From an uncultured Methylophaga sp. (GTDB lineage: Bacteria > Pseudomonadota > Gammaproteobacteria > Nitrosococcales > Methylophagaceae), in assembly GCA_946885755.1 (NCBI GenBank), contig CAMPHB010000071.1:1-6762 (forward strand): DNA of 6,762 nucleotides, written 5' to 3'. The notes beneath the pieces are model-generated. The model was not told the origin of the DNA and searched no databases. It was given only the letters and a program-made list of their open reading frames with translations. A program made the position numbers and the translations under genes. Shown one piece after another: positions 1 to 6,762 of the stretch (positions within the stretch are counted from its first letter, which is position 1; each line of letters opens with the position of its first letter).

Positions 1-1015
1 CTTGTTTCCAGTCAGCAGGTAATTCACCGGCCATACGACGTTTAAATTCTGCAGCCAGTTCAGGGTATTCTTTGGCGTAAGCATCGAATTTTTTATTCCA
101 CTCTGCTTCTGCCGCTGCGCCTTTGTCTTTGGCATTCCAGCCGGCATAGACATCTTCAGGAATAACAAATGGTTCGTATTCCCAACCCAGTTCTTTACGG
201 GTCAGTGCAACTTCTTCTTCACCCAGCGCCGCACCATGGCAATCATGGCTGGCAGATTTGTTTGGTGAACCGAAACCAATGATGGTTTTGCAGCAAATCA
301 AAGAAGGCTTGTCTTTAACTTTTTTGGCTTCTTCAATAGCTTTGTTAATCGCGTCAGCATCGTGACCGTCAACAGATTGGACGTGCCAGCCGTAAGCTTC
401 AAAACGCTTAACGGTGTCATCGGTGTACCAGCCATCAATGTGACCGTCGATAGAAATATTGTTGTCATCCCAGAAAGCAATCAGGTTACCCAGACCCCAG
501 GTACCGGCCAGAGCGCAAGATTCATGAGAGACACCTTCCATCAAGCAGCCATCGCCCATGAATACATAGGTGTGGTGATTAACAATGTCATGACCCGGAC
601 GGTTAAATTGATCCGCCATCAGTTTTTCTGCCATGGCAAAACCAACACCGTTGCTAATACCCTGACCCAATGGACCGGTGGTGGTTTCAACGCCTGGTGC
701 ATAACCATATTCCGGGTGACCGGCACACTTAGAATGCAACTGACGGAAGCTTTCCAGCTCTTTCATCGGCAGATCATAGCCGCTCAGATGCAACAATGAA
801 TAAACCAGCATAGAACCGTGGCCATTCGACAGAATGAAACGGTCACGATCAGCCCATTTCGGGTTGTTCGGGTTGTGTTTCATGTGGTCGTTCCACAACA
901 CTTCGGCGATATCCGCCATACCCATAGGCGCACCCGGGTGACCCGAATTCGCTTTTTGCACTGCGTCCATGCTGAGCGCACGGATCGCATTTGCTAAATG
1001 TCTGCGTGTAGCCAT
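1..1015 (-). CDS. tkt: Transketolase, N-terminal half (cut by left window edge)
   Basis: Transketolase is a cytoplasmic thiamine-diphosphate enzyme that moves two-carbon ketol units between sugar phosphates in the non-oxidative pentose phosphate pathway. I translated 338 codons from the ATG whose complement is at 1013-1015. The visible part is essentially the whole N-terminal pyrophosphate-binding domain. It carries SGHPGAPMG (His26), NGHGS (His66), GPLGQG (114-119), and the cofactor motif GDG at 154-156 followed by [10 protein letters not shown] further HDCHG motif contains a histidine known in the family to contact the cofactor. The pyrimidine-binding and C-terminal domains lie beyond base 1; family members are about 660-670 residues. 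The start is supported by an AGGAGA ribosome site 9 nt upstream. The thiol-protein gene ends 26 bp upstream on the same strand with no terminator between, so the two are probably cotranscribed. The open frame reaches the window edge intact. Confidence 0.97.
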   Translation of the reverse strand, partial: MATRRHLANAIRALSMDAVQKANSGHPGAPMGMADIAEVLWNDHMKHNPNNPKWADRDRFILSNGHGSMLVYSLLHLSGYDLPMKELESFRQLHSKCAGHPEYGYAPGVETTTGPLGQGISNGVGFAMAEKLMADQFNRPGHDIVNHHTYVFMGDGCLMEGVSHESCALAGTWGLGNLIAFWDDNNISIDGHIDGWYTDDTVKRFEAYGWHVQSVDGHDADAINKAIEEAKKVKDKPSLICCKTIIGFGSPNKSASHDCHGAALGEEEVALTRKELGWEYEPFVIPEDVYAGWNAKDKGAAAEAEWNKKFDAYAKEYPELAAEFKRRMAGELPADWKQ

Positions 1016-1024
1016 TATCTACGT

Positions 1025-1030
1025 TCTCCT
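1025..1030 (-). promoter_or_regulatory. Ribosome binding site of tkt
   Basis: The minus strand reads AGGAGA here, 9 nt before the tkt ATG. It is the strongest Shine-Dalgarno match in the window and fixes the tkt start. It lies in the 26-bp gap after the upstream thiol-protein gene, so tkt can be translated independently from a shared message. Confidence 0.85.
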
Positions 1031-1041
1031 GTTAAAAAAAT

Positions 1042-1599
1042 TTATGCTGCCCGCCATTTGATCGAACAGCCCATGCTGGGGATTTGCGCGGCCGGTCCCT
1101 GCCCGGTGAGTGCCACTTGTTGCATAGCCTCAAATAAATCACGCCGCGCATCCGCCGGCGCAGCTTCTTTGCGGCTGGCGTCCAGACGGCCCCGGTATTG
1201 CAATTGCAAATCCTGGTTGTAACCGAAAAAATCCGGTGTGCAAACCGCGCCAAAGGCTTTGGCAACGTTTTGCGATTCATCATATAAATACGGAAAAGGA
1301 AACTGATTTTCCGCTGCGATGCGTTGCATATTATCGAAGGAATCTTCGGGATAATCTGCGACATCATTGGCCGAAATAGCAACGGTATTGATACCCAGCG
1401 CTTTTAAATCACGGCTATCGCGTACCAGTCGGTCTAAAACGGCTTGTACATACGGGCAATGGTTGCAGATAAACATCACCAACAGACCTTTGTCACCGCG
1501 GCATTTGTCCAATGTCCAAATCTCACCGTCAGTGCCCGGCAAAGCAAAATCAATTGCCGGTTTGCCAAATTCGCAAATTGGCGTTTGTGTGCTGACCAT
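1042..1599 (-). CDS. Thioredoxin-fold redoxin, PRX_like1 / AhpC-TSA type
   Basis: This is a 185-residue cytoplasmic protein with no signal peptide or membrane segment. It belongs to the small thioredoxin-like group usually annotated only as 'thioredoxin family protein' (peroxiredoxin-like). After an N-terminal strand region (FGKPAIDFALPGTDG, residues 11-25) comes ICNHCPYVQ, with the CxxC pair Cys45 and Cys48. A third cysteine sits in VCTPDFFGY (Cys120), with the cis-proline-like TPDFF characteristic of this group. A C-terminal PSMGCSIKW motif holds Cys178. The family is thought to be a thiol oxidoreductase or peroxidase, but no substrate can be read from sequence. The ATG is at 1597-1599 with a modest GGAAG close upstream. 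It lies head-to-head with mrcB and just upstream of tkt on the same strand. The family call is firm and the biochemical role is unknown. Confidence 0.9.
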   Translation of the reverse strand: MVSTQTPICEFGKPAIDFALPGTDGEIWTLDKCRGDKGLLVMFICNHCPYVQAVLDRLVRDSRDLKALGINTVAISANDVADYPEDSFDNMQRIAAENQFPFPYLYDESQNVAKAFGAVCTPDFFGYNQDLQLQYRGRLDASRKEAAPADARRDLFEAMQQVALTGQGPAAQIPSMGCSIKWRAA

Positions 1600-1684
1600 T
1601 CGCTTCCGCTCGTGTTATTTAAGTGTTTTTCAGGTGACCCGTTATCACTGAAAATCGCTTATCTGAATCCGCTTGCAACGCGGG

Positions 1685-1693
1685 ATAGTACCA
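1685..1693 (-). promoter_or_regulatory. Candidate extended -10 promoter for redoxin-tkt
   Basis: The minus strand reads TGGTACTAT, which fits the extended -10 form TG-n-TAnnnT, with 4 of 6 matches in the hexamer. No good -35 is visible at 16-18 bp, which is tolerable for an extended -10 promoter. The sequence just upstream on this strand is an A6-C-T6 tract. A start here would give a leader of roughly 80 nt before the redoxin ATG. This is inferred by eye only. Confidence 0.3.
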
Positions 1694-1754
1694 GAAAAAA
1701 GTTTTTTGGCGAAATGCTAAACAACGTAAAAAGTCATCGTCTGCCAACATAAAC

Positions 1755-1792
1755 CTTTGTAAAATGCTGCGCAAATTCAGCAGCTTGCAAAG
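1755..1792. repeat. Imperfect inverted repeat (hairpin) upstream of mrcB
   Basis: Two 15-nt arms, 1755-1769 (CTTTGTAAAATGCTG) and 1778-1792 (CAGCAGCTTGCAAAG), pair around an 8-nt loop with two mismatches and one G-U pair. No T-run follows on either strand, so it is unlikely to be an intrinsic terminator. It could be an operator, part of the mrcB leader, or chance. Confidence 0.4.
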
Positions 1793-1915
1793 CGCTGGCC
1801 GAACTTGCTTGTGCACAACAGCCGGCCTGCCGCGCTTTTGTGAACACATTGCTTTATCCGCAAGGGTTGAGCGGCTACTATGTAACATTAATTTTTTCAG
1901 CAATCAGAGCCGCGC

Positions 1916-4252
1916 GTGCCCCGAAAATCTAACTCCAGACATTCCGCCAAAAACAGCCTGTTGCGACGTTTATTGCGCAGTAAATTGCTGCGCTGGATTT
2001 TGCTGATAGTGGTAGCCGTCAGCATCATCGGCTTATGGCAAACCGACCGGCATATCCGCGCCGAATTTGAAGGTAAACGCTGGGCACTGCCTGCCAAAGT
2101 ATTTGCCCGTCCGCTGGAATTGTATGCCGGCGCGCCATTATCCATTAACGATCTGAAAATCGAGTTACAGGCGCTGGGGTATCAATTTACCAGCAGCGCC
2201 GACACTCCCGGACAAGCCAGTATCTCAGCTAGCCGGGCCGTCATCAATAGCCGTGGTTTTACCTTACCTGATGGCACGGAGCCGGCGCAGCAACTGGTGC
2301 TGGATTTTGCCGGCAACGAATTAAGCCAGTTGCGTAACAGCGCTGGTAGCGAGCTGACACTGGTCAGACTGGAGCCCGCGTTAATCGGTGGCATTTACCC
2401 ACTGAATAATGAAGACCGGGATCTTATCCAGCTTAATGATGCGCCTGACGCACTGGTTGCGGCGCTGATAGCTATCGAAGATCAGGACTTTTACCGCCAC
2501 TTTGGTATTTCCTTTAAAGGGATTGCCCGCGCCATGTGGGCCAATATCAAAGCAGGTGCTTTTGTACAGGGCGGCAGTACGCTGACCCAGCAGCTGATTA
2601 AAAACTTTTATCTGACCGCCGATCGCACCCTGCTGCGAAAGCTGATGGAAGTGCCGATGGCAGTTCTGCTGGAATACCACTACAGCAAAGATGAGATTCT
2701 TGAAGCCTATTTAAACGAAGTCTATCTGGGTCAGGATGGTAATCGTGCCATTCACGGTTTCGGTCTGGCCGCCAATTACTATTTTGCCCAGCCGTTGCAG
2801 GAACTTCGATTGCAACATCATGCCTTGCTGGCCGGCATGATCAAAGGTCCATCCTATTATGACCCGCGCCGTCATCCTGAACGCGCCAAACAACGCCGGG
2901 ATCTGGTGCTGAAAGTGCTGCTGGATCAAGGCAAAATTACTGAAGCAGATTATTTACTGGCCGTGAATGCACCGCTGGGTGTGGTTGAAAAAGGCACGCT
3001 GACCAAAGAAGCCTATCCGGCCTACCTGGATCTGGTGAAACGCCAGTTACGTCAGGAATATGCTGATGAAGATTTAAACTCCGAAGGTCTGCAAATTTTC
3101 ACCAGTCTGGACCCCATCAGCCAGCGTAAAGCTGAAACAGCGCTGACCACCACCATTGAACAACTGCAGCAGCAACACGGTGAAAAGCTGGCTGAATTAC
3201 AGGGCAGTATGGTGGTCACCGATCCGCAAACCGGTGAAGTACTGGCCATTATCGGTGACCGACGCACCCGCTATCAGGGCTTTAACCGGGCGCTCGATGC
3301 CAAACGGCCAATGGGTTCACTGGTTAAACCGGCTGTTTTTTTAACGGCACTGGAAAATGGCTATACGCTGGCCACACCCGTAGATGACTCACCATATAGT
3401 CTGGAATTACCCAATGGCGATGTCTGGCAACCGGAGAATTTTGACCGGCAATATCACGATGATATTTTGCTGATTGATGCCCTGACACATTCTTACAATA
3501 TCGCCACCGCCCGTTTAGGCATGACGCTTGGGCTGGATAAAGTTATCGGCACCTTAAAACGCCTCGGCGTCGAAAAGAACCTGCTACCGTATCCATCCTT
3601 GTTATTAGGGGCGCAAAGTCTGTCGACGCTGGAAATGGCGGCCATGTATCAGACCATCGCGGCCGGCGGTTTTCAGATCCCGCCCCGGGCGATCCGCAGT
3701 GTCAGTGATGCGGACGGCAATGCGCTATCGCGTTATCCATTTAAATTAAAACAGACGATTGCCGCCGAACCGGTATTTTTGTTGCAAACCGCCATGCAGG
3801 AAGTGATGCGAAGTGGTACCGGCCGTTATGCCACCAGTCAGTTACCCGCCGGTATTCGGGTCGCCGGCAAAACCGGCACCTCTGATGAACAGCGCGATAG
3901 TTGGTTTGCCGGCTACAGTGCCAACCGCCTGGCGGTAGTCTGGCTGGGTCTTGATAATAATCAGAGTCTGCCGTTTACCGGCTCAAGTGGTGCCCTGCCG
4001 GTATGGACGCGCTATATGGACAGTGAATCTTTACTGTCACTGAGCAATACACCACCCGGCAACATTGAGTATGCCTGGGTTAATCAGCAAACCGGCCGCT
4101 TAAGCGATCAGCGCTGTGAAAATGTCCGGCAATTGCCCTTTATGCAAGGCAGCGTGCCTGTTGAGCAGGCCGAATGTGTAAAAACCATTGAACAGCGTGA
4201 TAATAACCCGGTACAACGTTCTATAGATTGGATAAAAGGCTGGTTTAACTAA
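1916..4252 (+). CDS. mrcB: Penicillin-binding protein 1b, bifunctional peptidoglycan synthase
   Basis: This 778-residue class A PBP polymerises lipid II into glycan strands and cross-links them in the periplasm, anchored in the inner membrane. A basic cytoplasmic tail (1-23) precedes one membrane helix (about 24-41). Residues about 65-155 match the UB2H position, the docking domain for outer-membrane Lpo activators. The GT51 domain has catalytic Glu188 in EDQDFYRHFG, then GGSTLTQQLIKN (219-230), Glu245 in RKLMEVP and KDEILEAYLNEVYLGQ (258-273). The transpeptidase has Ser468 and Lys471 (SLVK), SYN (526-528) and KTG (652-654). Cys734 and Cys754 near the C-terminus could form a disulfide. Length is near the family norm. 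The start is GTG: in-frame stops at 1883 and 1889 exclude anything further upstream, and a weak AGAG lies 6 nt before it. The lipoprotein gene overlaps the stop codon. Confidence 0.97.
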   Translation: MPRKSNSRHSAKNSLLRRLLRSKLLRWILLIVVAVSIIGLWQTDRHIRAEFEGKRWALPAKVFARPLELYAGAPLSINDLKIELQALGYQFTSSADTPGQASISASRAVINSRGFTLPDGTEPAQQLVLDFAGNELSQLRNSAGSELTLVRLEPALIGGIYPLNNEDRDLIQLNDAPDALVAALIAIEDQDFYRHFGISFKGIARAMWANIKAGAFVQGGSTLTQQLIKNFYLTADRTLLRKLMEVPMAVLLEYHYSKDEILEAYLNEVYLGQDGNRAIHGFGLAANYYFAQPLQELRLQHHALLAGMIKGPSYYDPRRHPERAKQRRDLVLKVLLDQGKITEADYLLAVNAPLGVVEKGTLTKEAYPAYLDLVKRQLRQEYADEDLNSEGLQIFTSLDPISQRKAETALTTTIEQLQQQHGEKLAELQGSMVVTDPQTGEVLAIIGDRRTRYQGFNRALDAKRPMGSLVKPAVFLTALENGYTLATPVDDSPYSLELPNGDVWQPENFDRQYHDDILLIDALTHSYNIATARLGMTLGLDKVIGTLKRLGVEKNLLPYPSLLLGAQSLSTLEMAAMYQTIAAGGFQIPPRAIRSVSDADGNALSRYPFKLKQTIAAEPVFLLQTAMQEVMRSGTGRYATSQLPAGIRVAGKTGTSDEQRDSWFAGYSANRLAVVWLGLDNNQSLPFTGSSGALPVWTRYMDSESLLSLSNTPPGNIEYAWVNQQTGRLSDQRCENVRQLPFMQGSVPVEQAECVKTIEQRDNNPVQRSIDWIKGWFN

Positions 4253-4830
4253 TGGCACAATGTATTAGCAAACTCAGGTTACTACTGACGCTTTTGGCGC
4301 TGGCAGGATTAACCGCCTGTAGCATGTCACCGGTATATGCACCGCCTGTGGAAAGCCGCACCGAACCACCTGCCGAAAAACAGTCTGAAGCATCAGCTGA
4401 AACTGATGAACCTGAGCCGGCACCTGAAGCCGCGCAGGCCAGCGGTATTGGCGACGAACCTGAAGCGGTGGAAGATGATACGACACCGCCACCGGCAACA
4501 CCTTTTCGCTCCAAACCAGCGGTGATTGCGTTGATGGGCAGTGCCCGCGCCGCGCAGCGCAGCGGTGATTTACAGTCCGCACAAAATGATTTGCAAAGAG
4601 CGCAGCGTATTGCACCGCGCGATCCGAACATTTATTTTGAATTAGCCGACACGCATTACCAGATGCAGGACTATCCGCTGGCAGAGCAGGTGGCACTGAA
4701 AGGTGTCTCGCTTGCCGGGCAAGACAGAGGGTTATTACGCAAATTCTGGCTGCTGATCAGTGAGATCCGTTACGCCAGCGGCAACAATACCGGCGGCCAA
4801 CAGGCCGCACAGCAGGCTGATCAGTATTAG
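4252..4830 (+). CDS. TPR outer-membrane lipoprotein, probable LpoP-like PBP1b activator
   Basis: This 192-residue protein has a lipoprotein signal peptide with the lipobox LTAC, giving Cys23 as the lipidated residue. Ser24 at position +2 favours sorting to the outer membrane. Residues about 25-86 form a low-complexity linker rich in Pro, Glu and Ala. Residues about 88-190 form a helical region with TPR-like repeats (ALMGSARAAQRSGDLQSAQ; NIYFELADTHYQMQDYPLAEQ). Its ATG shares one base with the mrcB stop (TAATG), and the nearest purine run (AAAAGG) is 12 nt away, so translation is probably coupled to mrcB. This architecture and position match LpoP, the TPR lipoprotein that activates PBP1b in Pseudomonas aeruginosa. 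It is not the LpoB fold of enterobacteria. The lipoprotein and TPR calls are seen directly. The activator role is inferred from neighbour and architecture. Confidence 0.85.
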   Translation: MAQCISKLRLLLTLLALAGLTACSMSPVYAPPVESRTEPPAEKQSEASAETDEPEPAPEAAQASGIGDEPEAVEDDTTPPPATPFRSKPAVIALMGSARAAQRSGDLQSAQNDLQRAQRIAPRDPNIYFELADTHYQMQDYPLAEQVALKGVSLAGQDRGLLRKFWLLISEIRYASGNNTGGQQAAQQADQY

Positions 4831-4833
4831 GGC

Positions 4834-5654
<821 letters not shown>

Positions 5655-5694
5655 ATCTGGCCACAACCGGCCTTAAATTTCGTCACACTGTGCG

Positions 5695-5741
5695 AATATA
5701 AAAATGTAGGTTGGATTGAGGTACGAAATCCAACCTACATT
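5695..5741 (-). terminator. Probable intrinsic terminator of dnaJ formed by the palindrome
   Basis: Read on the minus strand, the 15-bp stem is followed at once by TTTATATT, which extends the stem's last two T's into a run of five. That is the layout of a rho-independent terminator. It lies about 55 bp past the dnaJ stop and upstream of dapB. The base of the stem is AT-rich, so termination may be partial and allow read-through into dapB. On the plus strand the stem is followed by TGTTTATTT, a weaker tract. Confidence 0.5.
5703..5741. repeat. Perfect 15-bp inverted repeat, REP-like palindrome
   Basis: The arm AATGTAGGTTGGATT (5703-5717) is mirrored exactly by AATCCAACCTACATT (5727-5741) around a 9-nt loop, GAGGTACGA. 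The GTAGGTTGGATT...AATCCAACCTAC pattern resembles short palindromes that recur between genes in many gammaproteobacterial and other genomes, where they behave as REP-type elements. Only one copy is present in this window, so dispersal across the genome is inferred. It sits in the dnaJ-dapB spacer. Confidence 0.7.
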
Positions 5742-5795
5742 GTTTATTTGCAGTGGAAAGTATCCCGATCCCGGCGCTTAACCGCAAGCGGCGAC

Positions 5796-6762
5796 CTACT
5801 CAAAAAAGCGTTTGACTGCATCCAGCCAGGATTCATGCTTCGGATTATGAGTGCCGCCGGTGCCTTCCAGTGTCGCTGCGAATTCTTCCAGCAATTCTTT
5901 CTGACGTTTGGATAATTTCACCGGCGTTTCCACAATCACCCGGCACATCAGGTCGCCGGTGACGCCACTGCGAACGGATTTAACACCTTTGTTTTTCAGA
6001 CGGAATTGCTGACCGGTCTGGGTACCTTCAGGAATTTTCAATACCGCTTTGCCTTCCAGCGTTGGCACTTCCAGATCACCACCCAACGTGGCAATAACGA
6101 AATTCAGCGGCACATCACAGAACAGATTATTACCATCACGGGTAAACACATCATGACGTTTAACCGACACCTCAACATACAGATCACCGGCGGGTGCACC
6201 GCGGGTGCCTGCTTCGCCCTCGCCACTCAGACGGATCCGGTCACCGGTATCTACGCCGGCCGGGACTTTAACCGACAGCGTTTTGTGCTCCTGCACCATC
6301 CCTTCACCATGACAGTCACCGCATGGCTCCTGAATCATCTTGCCGGTACCCCGGCAATGCGGACAGGCTTGCTGAACGGTGAAAAAGCCCTGCTGAATGC
6401 GCACCTGACCATGACCACCACAAGTGGTACATGTGACCGGTTGGGTCCCTTTTTTGGCGCCGCTACCGTCACAGGTTTCGCATTCCACATGCACCGGAAT
6501 ACGGATTTTGGCGGTGGTACCGGATACCGCTTCTTCCAGCGTTAAGTCCAGTCGGTAACGTAAATCGGCGCCACGAAAGCTTTGTGCGCCACCACCGCCA
6601 CCAAAAATATCGTTGAAGACATCGCCAAAAATATCACTGAAACCGCCAGCACCGCCGCGGAAGCCACCGCCTCCGGCACTGCCATCCACACCGGCATGAC
6701 CAAACTGATCAAAAGCGGCGCGCTTCTGGTTATCCGCCAAAACCTCGTAGGCTGCTTTAGCT
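5796..6762 (-). CDS. dnaJ: Chaperone protein DnaJ (Hsp40), N-terminus cut by right window edge
   Basis: DnaJ is the cytoplasmic Hsp40 co-chaperone that delivers unfolded proteins to DnaK and stimulates its ATPase. The reading frame enters from the right edge; the first full codon is at 6759-6761 and 321 residues are visible. They begin [24 protein letters not shown], which aligns with E. coli DnaJ from about residue 50. The J-domain HPD motif is therefore outside the window, and the TTG at 6738-6740 is internal, not a start. Next comes a Gly/Phe-rich segment ([23 protein letters not shown]). Then come all four zinc-binding repeats: [24 protein letters not shown] and CGDCHGEG. The beta-rich substrate-binding C-terminal domains ([21 protein letters not shown] and beyond) follow. 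Both zinc centres look intact. dapB follows on the same strand, as in many gammaproteobacteria, and dnaK would be expected just beyond the right edge. Confidence 0.97.
   Translation of the reverse strand, partial: AKAAYEVLADNQKRAAFDQFGHAGVDGSAGGGGFRGGAGGFSDIFGDVFNDIFGGGGGAQSFRGADLRYRLDLTLEEAVSGTTAKIRIPVHVECETCDGSGAKKGTQPVTCTTCGGHGQVRIQQGFFTVQQACPHCRGTGKMIQEPCGDCHGEGMVQEHKTLSVKVPAGVDTGDRIRLSGEGEAGTRGAPAGDLYVEVSVKRHDVFTRDGNNLFCDVPLNFVIATLGGDLEVPTLEGKAVLKIPEGTQTGQQFRLKNKGVKSVRSGVTGDLMCRVIVETPVKLSKRQKELLEEFAATLEGTGGTHNPKHESWLDAVKRFFE

Larger units (their letters stand above)
1600..1915. other. Divergent intergenic region between redoxin-tkt and mrcB
   Basis: This 316-bp gap separates two outward-facing transcription units and must carry both promoters. 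On the minus strand there is a candidate extended -10 at 1685-1693, preceded by an A6-G-T6 tract (read on plus, 1695-1707) that should be intrinsically bent. Between it and the redoxin ATG is a short imperfect dyad, GTGA-N7-TCAC (1634-1648). An imperfect hairpin occupies 1755-1792. For mrcB, TACTAT at 1876-1881 could be a -10, but I see no convincing -35 at the right distance. Open frames crossing the gap lack ribosome sites and recognisable protein content, so I call no gene here. Confidence 0.7.

Noticed and set aside
362..799. Plus-strand open frame of 145 codons inside tkt
   Set aside because: It is antisense to a clearly coding, motif-rich transketolase frame and has no recognisable protein features.
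1031..1044. T7 run (minus strand) between the redoxin gene and tkt, considered as a terminator
   Set aside because: No stem precedes it in the end of the redoxin gene, and the tkt ribosome site follows immediately.
1634..1648. CRP-like dyad GTGA-N7-TCAC upstream of the redoxin gene
   Set aside because: CRP sites have a 6-bp spacer between TGTGA and TCACA. This one has 7 and lacks the flanking T and A, so the match is weak.
1619..1903. Minus-strand 94-codon open frame filling the divergent intergenic region
   Set aside because: It has a TTG start, no ribosome site and no recognisable motif, and it runs through the likely promoter region. A plus-strand 80-codon frame at 1764-2006 is rejected for the same reasons.
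4274..4696. Minus-strand open frames of up to 140 codons opposite the lipoprotein gene
   Set aside because: The plus-strand frame has a lipobox, TPR-like repeats and coupling to mrcB. The antisense frames have no ribosome site or domain.
5684..5692. Short palindrome CACACTGTG upstream of dapB
   Set aside because: It is only 9 bp and matches no operator I can name. It could easily occur by chance.
5775..5790. Small hairpin CGCTT-N6-AAGCG just after the dnaJ stop
   Set aside because: The stem is only 5 bp with no T-run after it. The palindrome at 5703-5741 is a far better terminator candidate.
6006..6545. Plus-strand open frame of 179 codons inside dnaJ
   Set aside because: It lies opposite the zinc-finger and C-terminal region of dnaJ. 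Its length follows from biased codon use in the real gene.

Overview
This is an ordinary chromosomal stretch from a gammaproteobacterium, probably a non-enterobacterial one. The evidence is a class A penicillin-binding protein of the PBP1b type with a UB2H-like domain, a TPR lipoprotein fused to its 3' end in the manner of Pseudomonas LpoP, and the classic dnaJ-dapB gene order. I cannot name the genus from sequence alone. No phage, insertion sequence, CRISPR array, tRNA or rRNA was seen, and base and codon use look uniform.

Layout, left to right. (1) Bases 1-1015, minus strand: the first 338 codons of a transketolase (tkt), cut by the left window edge. (2) Bases 1042-1599, minus strand: a 185-residue thioredoxin-fold (PRX_like1-type) protein that ends 26 bp upstream of tkt and is probably cotranscribed with it. 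(3) Bases 1600-1915: a 316-bp divergent intergenic region with a candidate minus-strand promoter and an imperfect hairpin. (4) Bases 1916-4252, plus strand: mrcB, encoding PBP1b with all catalytic motifs intact. (5) Bases 4252-4830, plus strand: a small TPR outer-membrane lipoprotein overlapping mrcB by one base, most likely an LpoP-type activator of PBP1b. (6) Bases 4834-5643, minus strand: dapB, ending only 3 bp from the lipoprotein gene in a tail-to-tail arrangement. (7) Bases 5644-5795: a spacer with a perfect 15-bp inverted repeat, REP-like, that can also terminate dnaJ. (8) Bases 5796-6762, minus strand: dnaJ without its first ~49 codons, cut by the right window edge.

How the genes relate. 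mrcB and the lipoprotein gene form a cell-wall synthesis pair: a bifunctional peptidoglycan synthase in the inner membrane and its probable outer-membrane partner. dapB makes a precursor of meso-diaminopimelate, a peptidoglycan building block, and lysine, so it shares a broad pathway with its convergent neighbours, although this may be chance. dnaJ is the Hsp40 co-chaperone. The redoxin-tkt pair joins a thiol protein to the non-oxidative pentose phosphate pathway.

I found no previously undescribed system. The most useful points are the PBP1b/LpoP-like overlap, the REP-like palindrome acting as a probable terminator, and the redoxin-tkt coupling.
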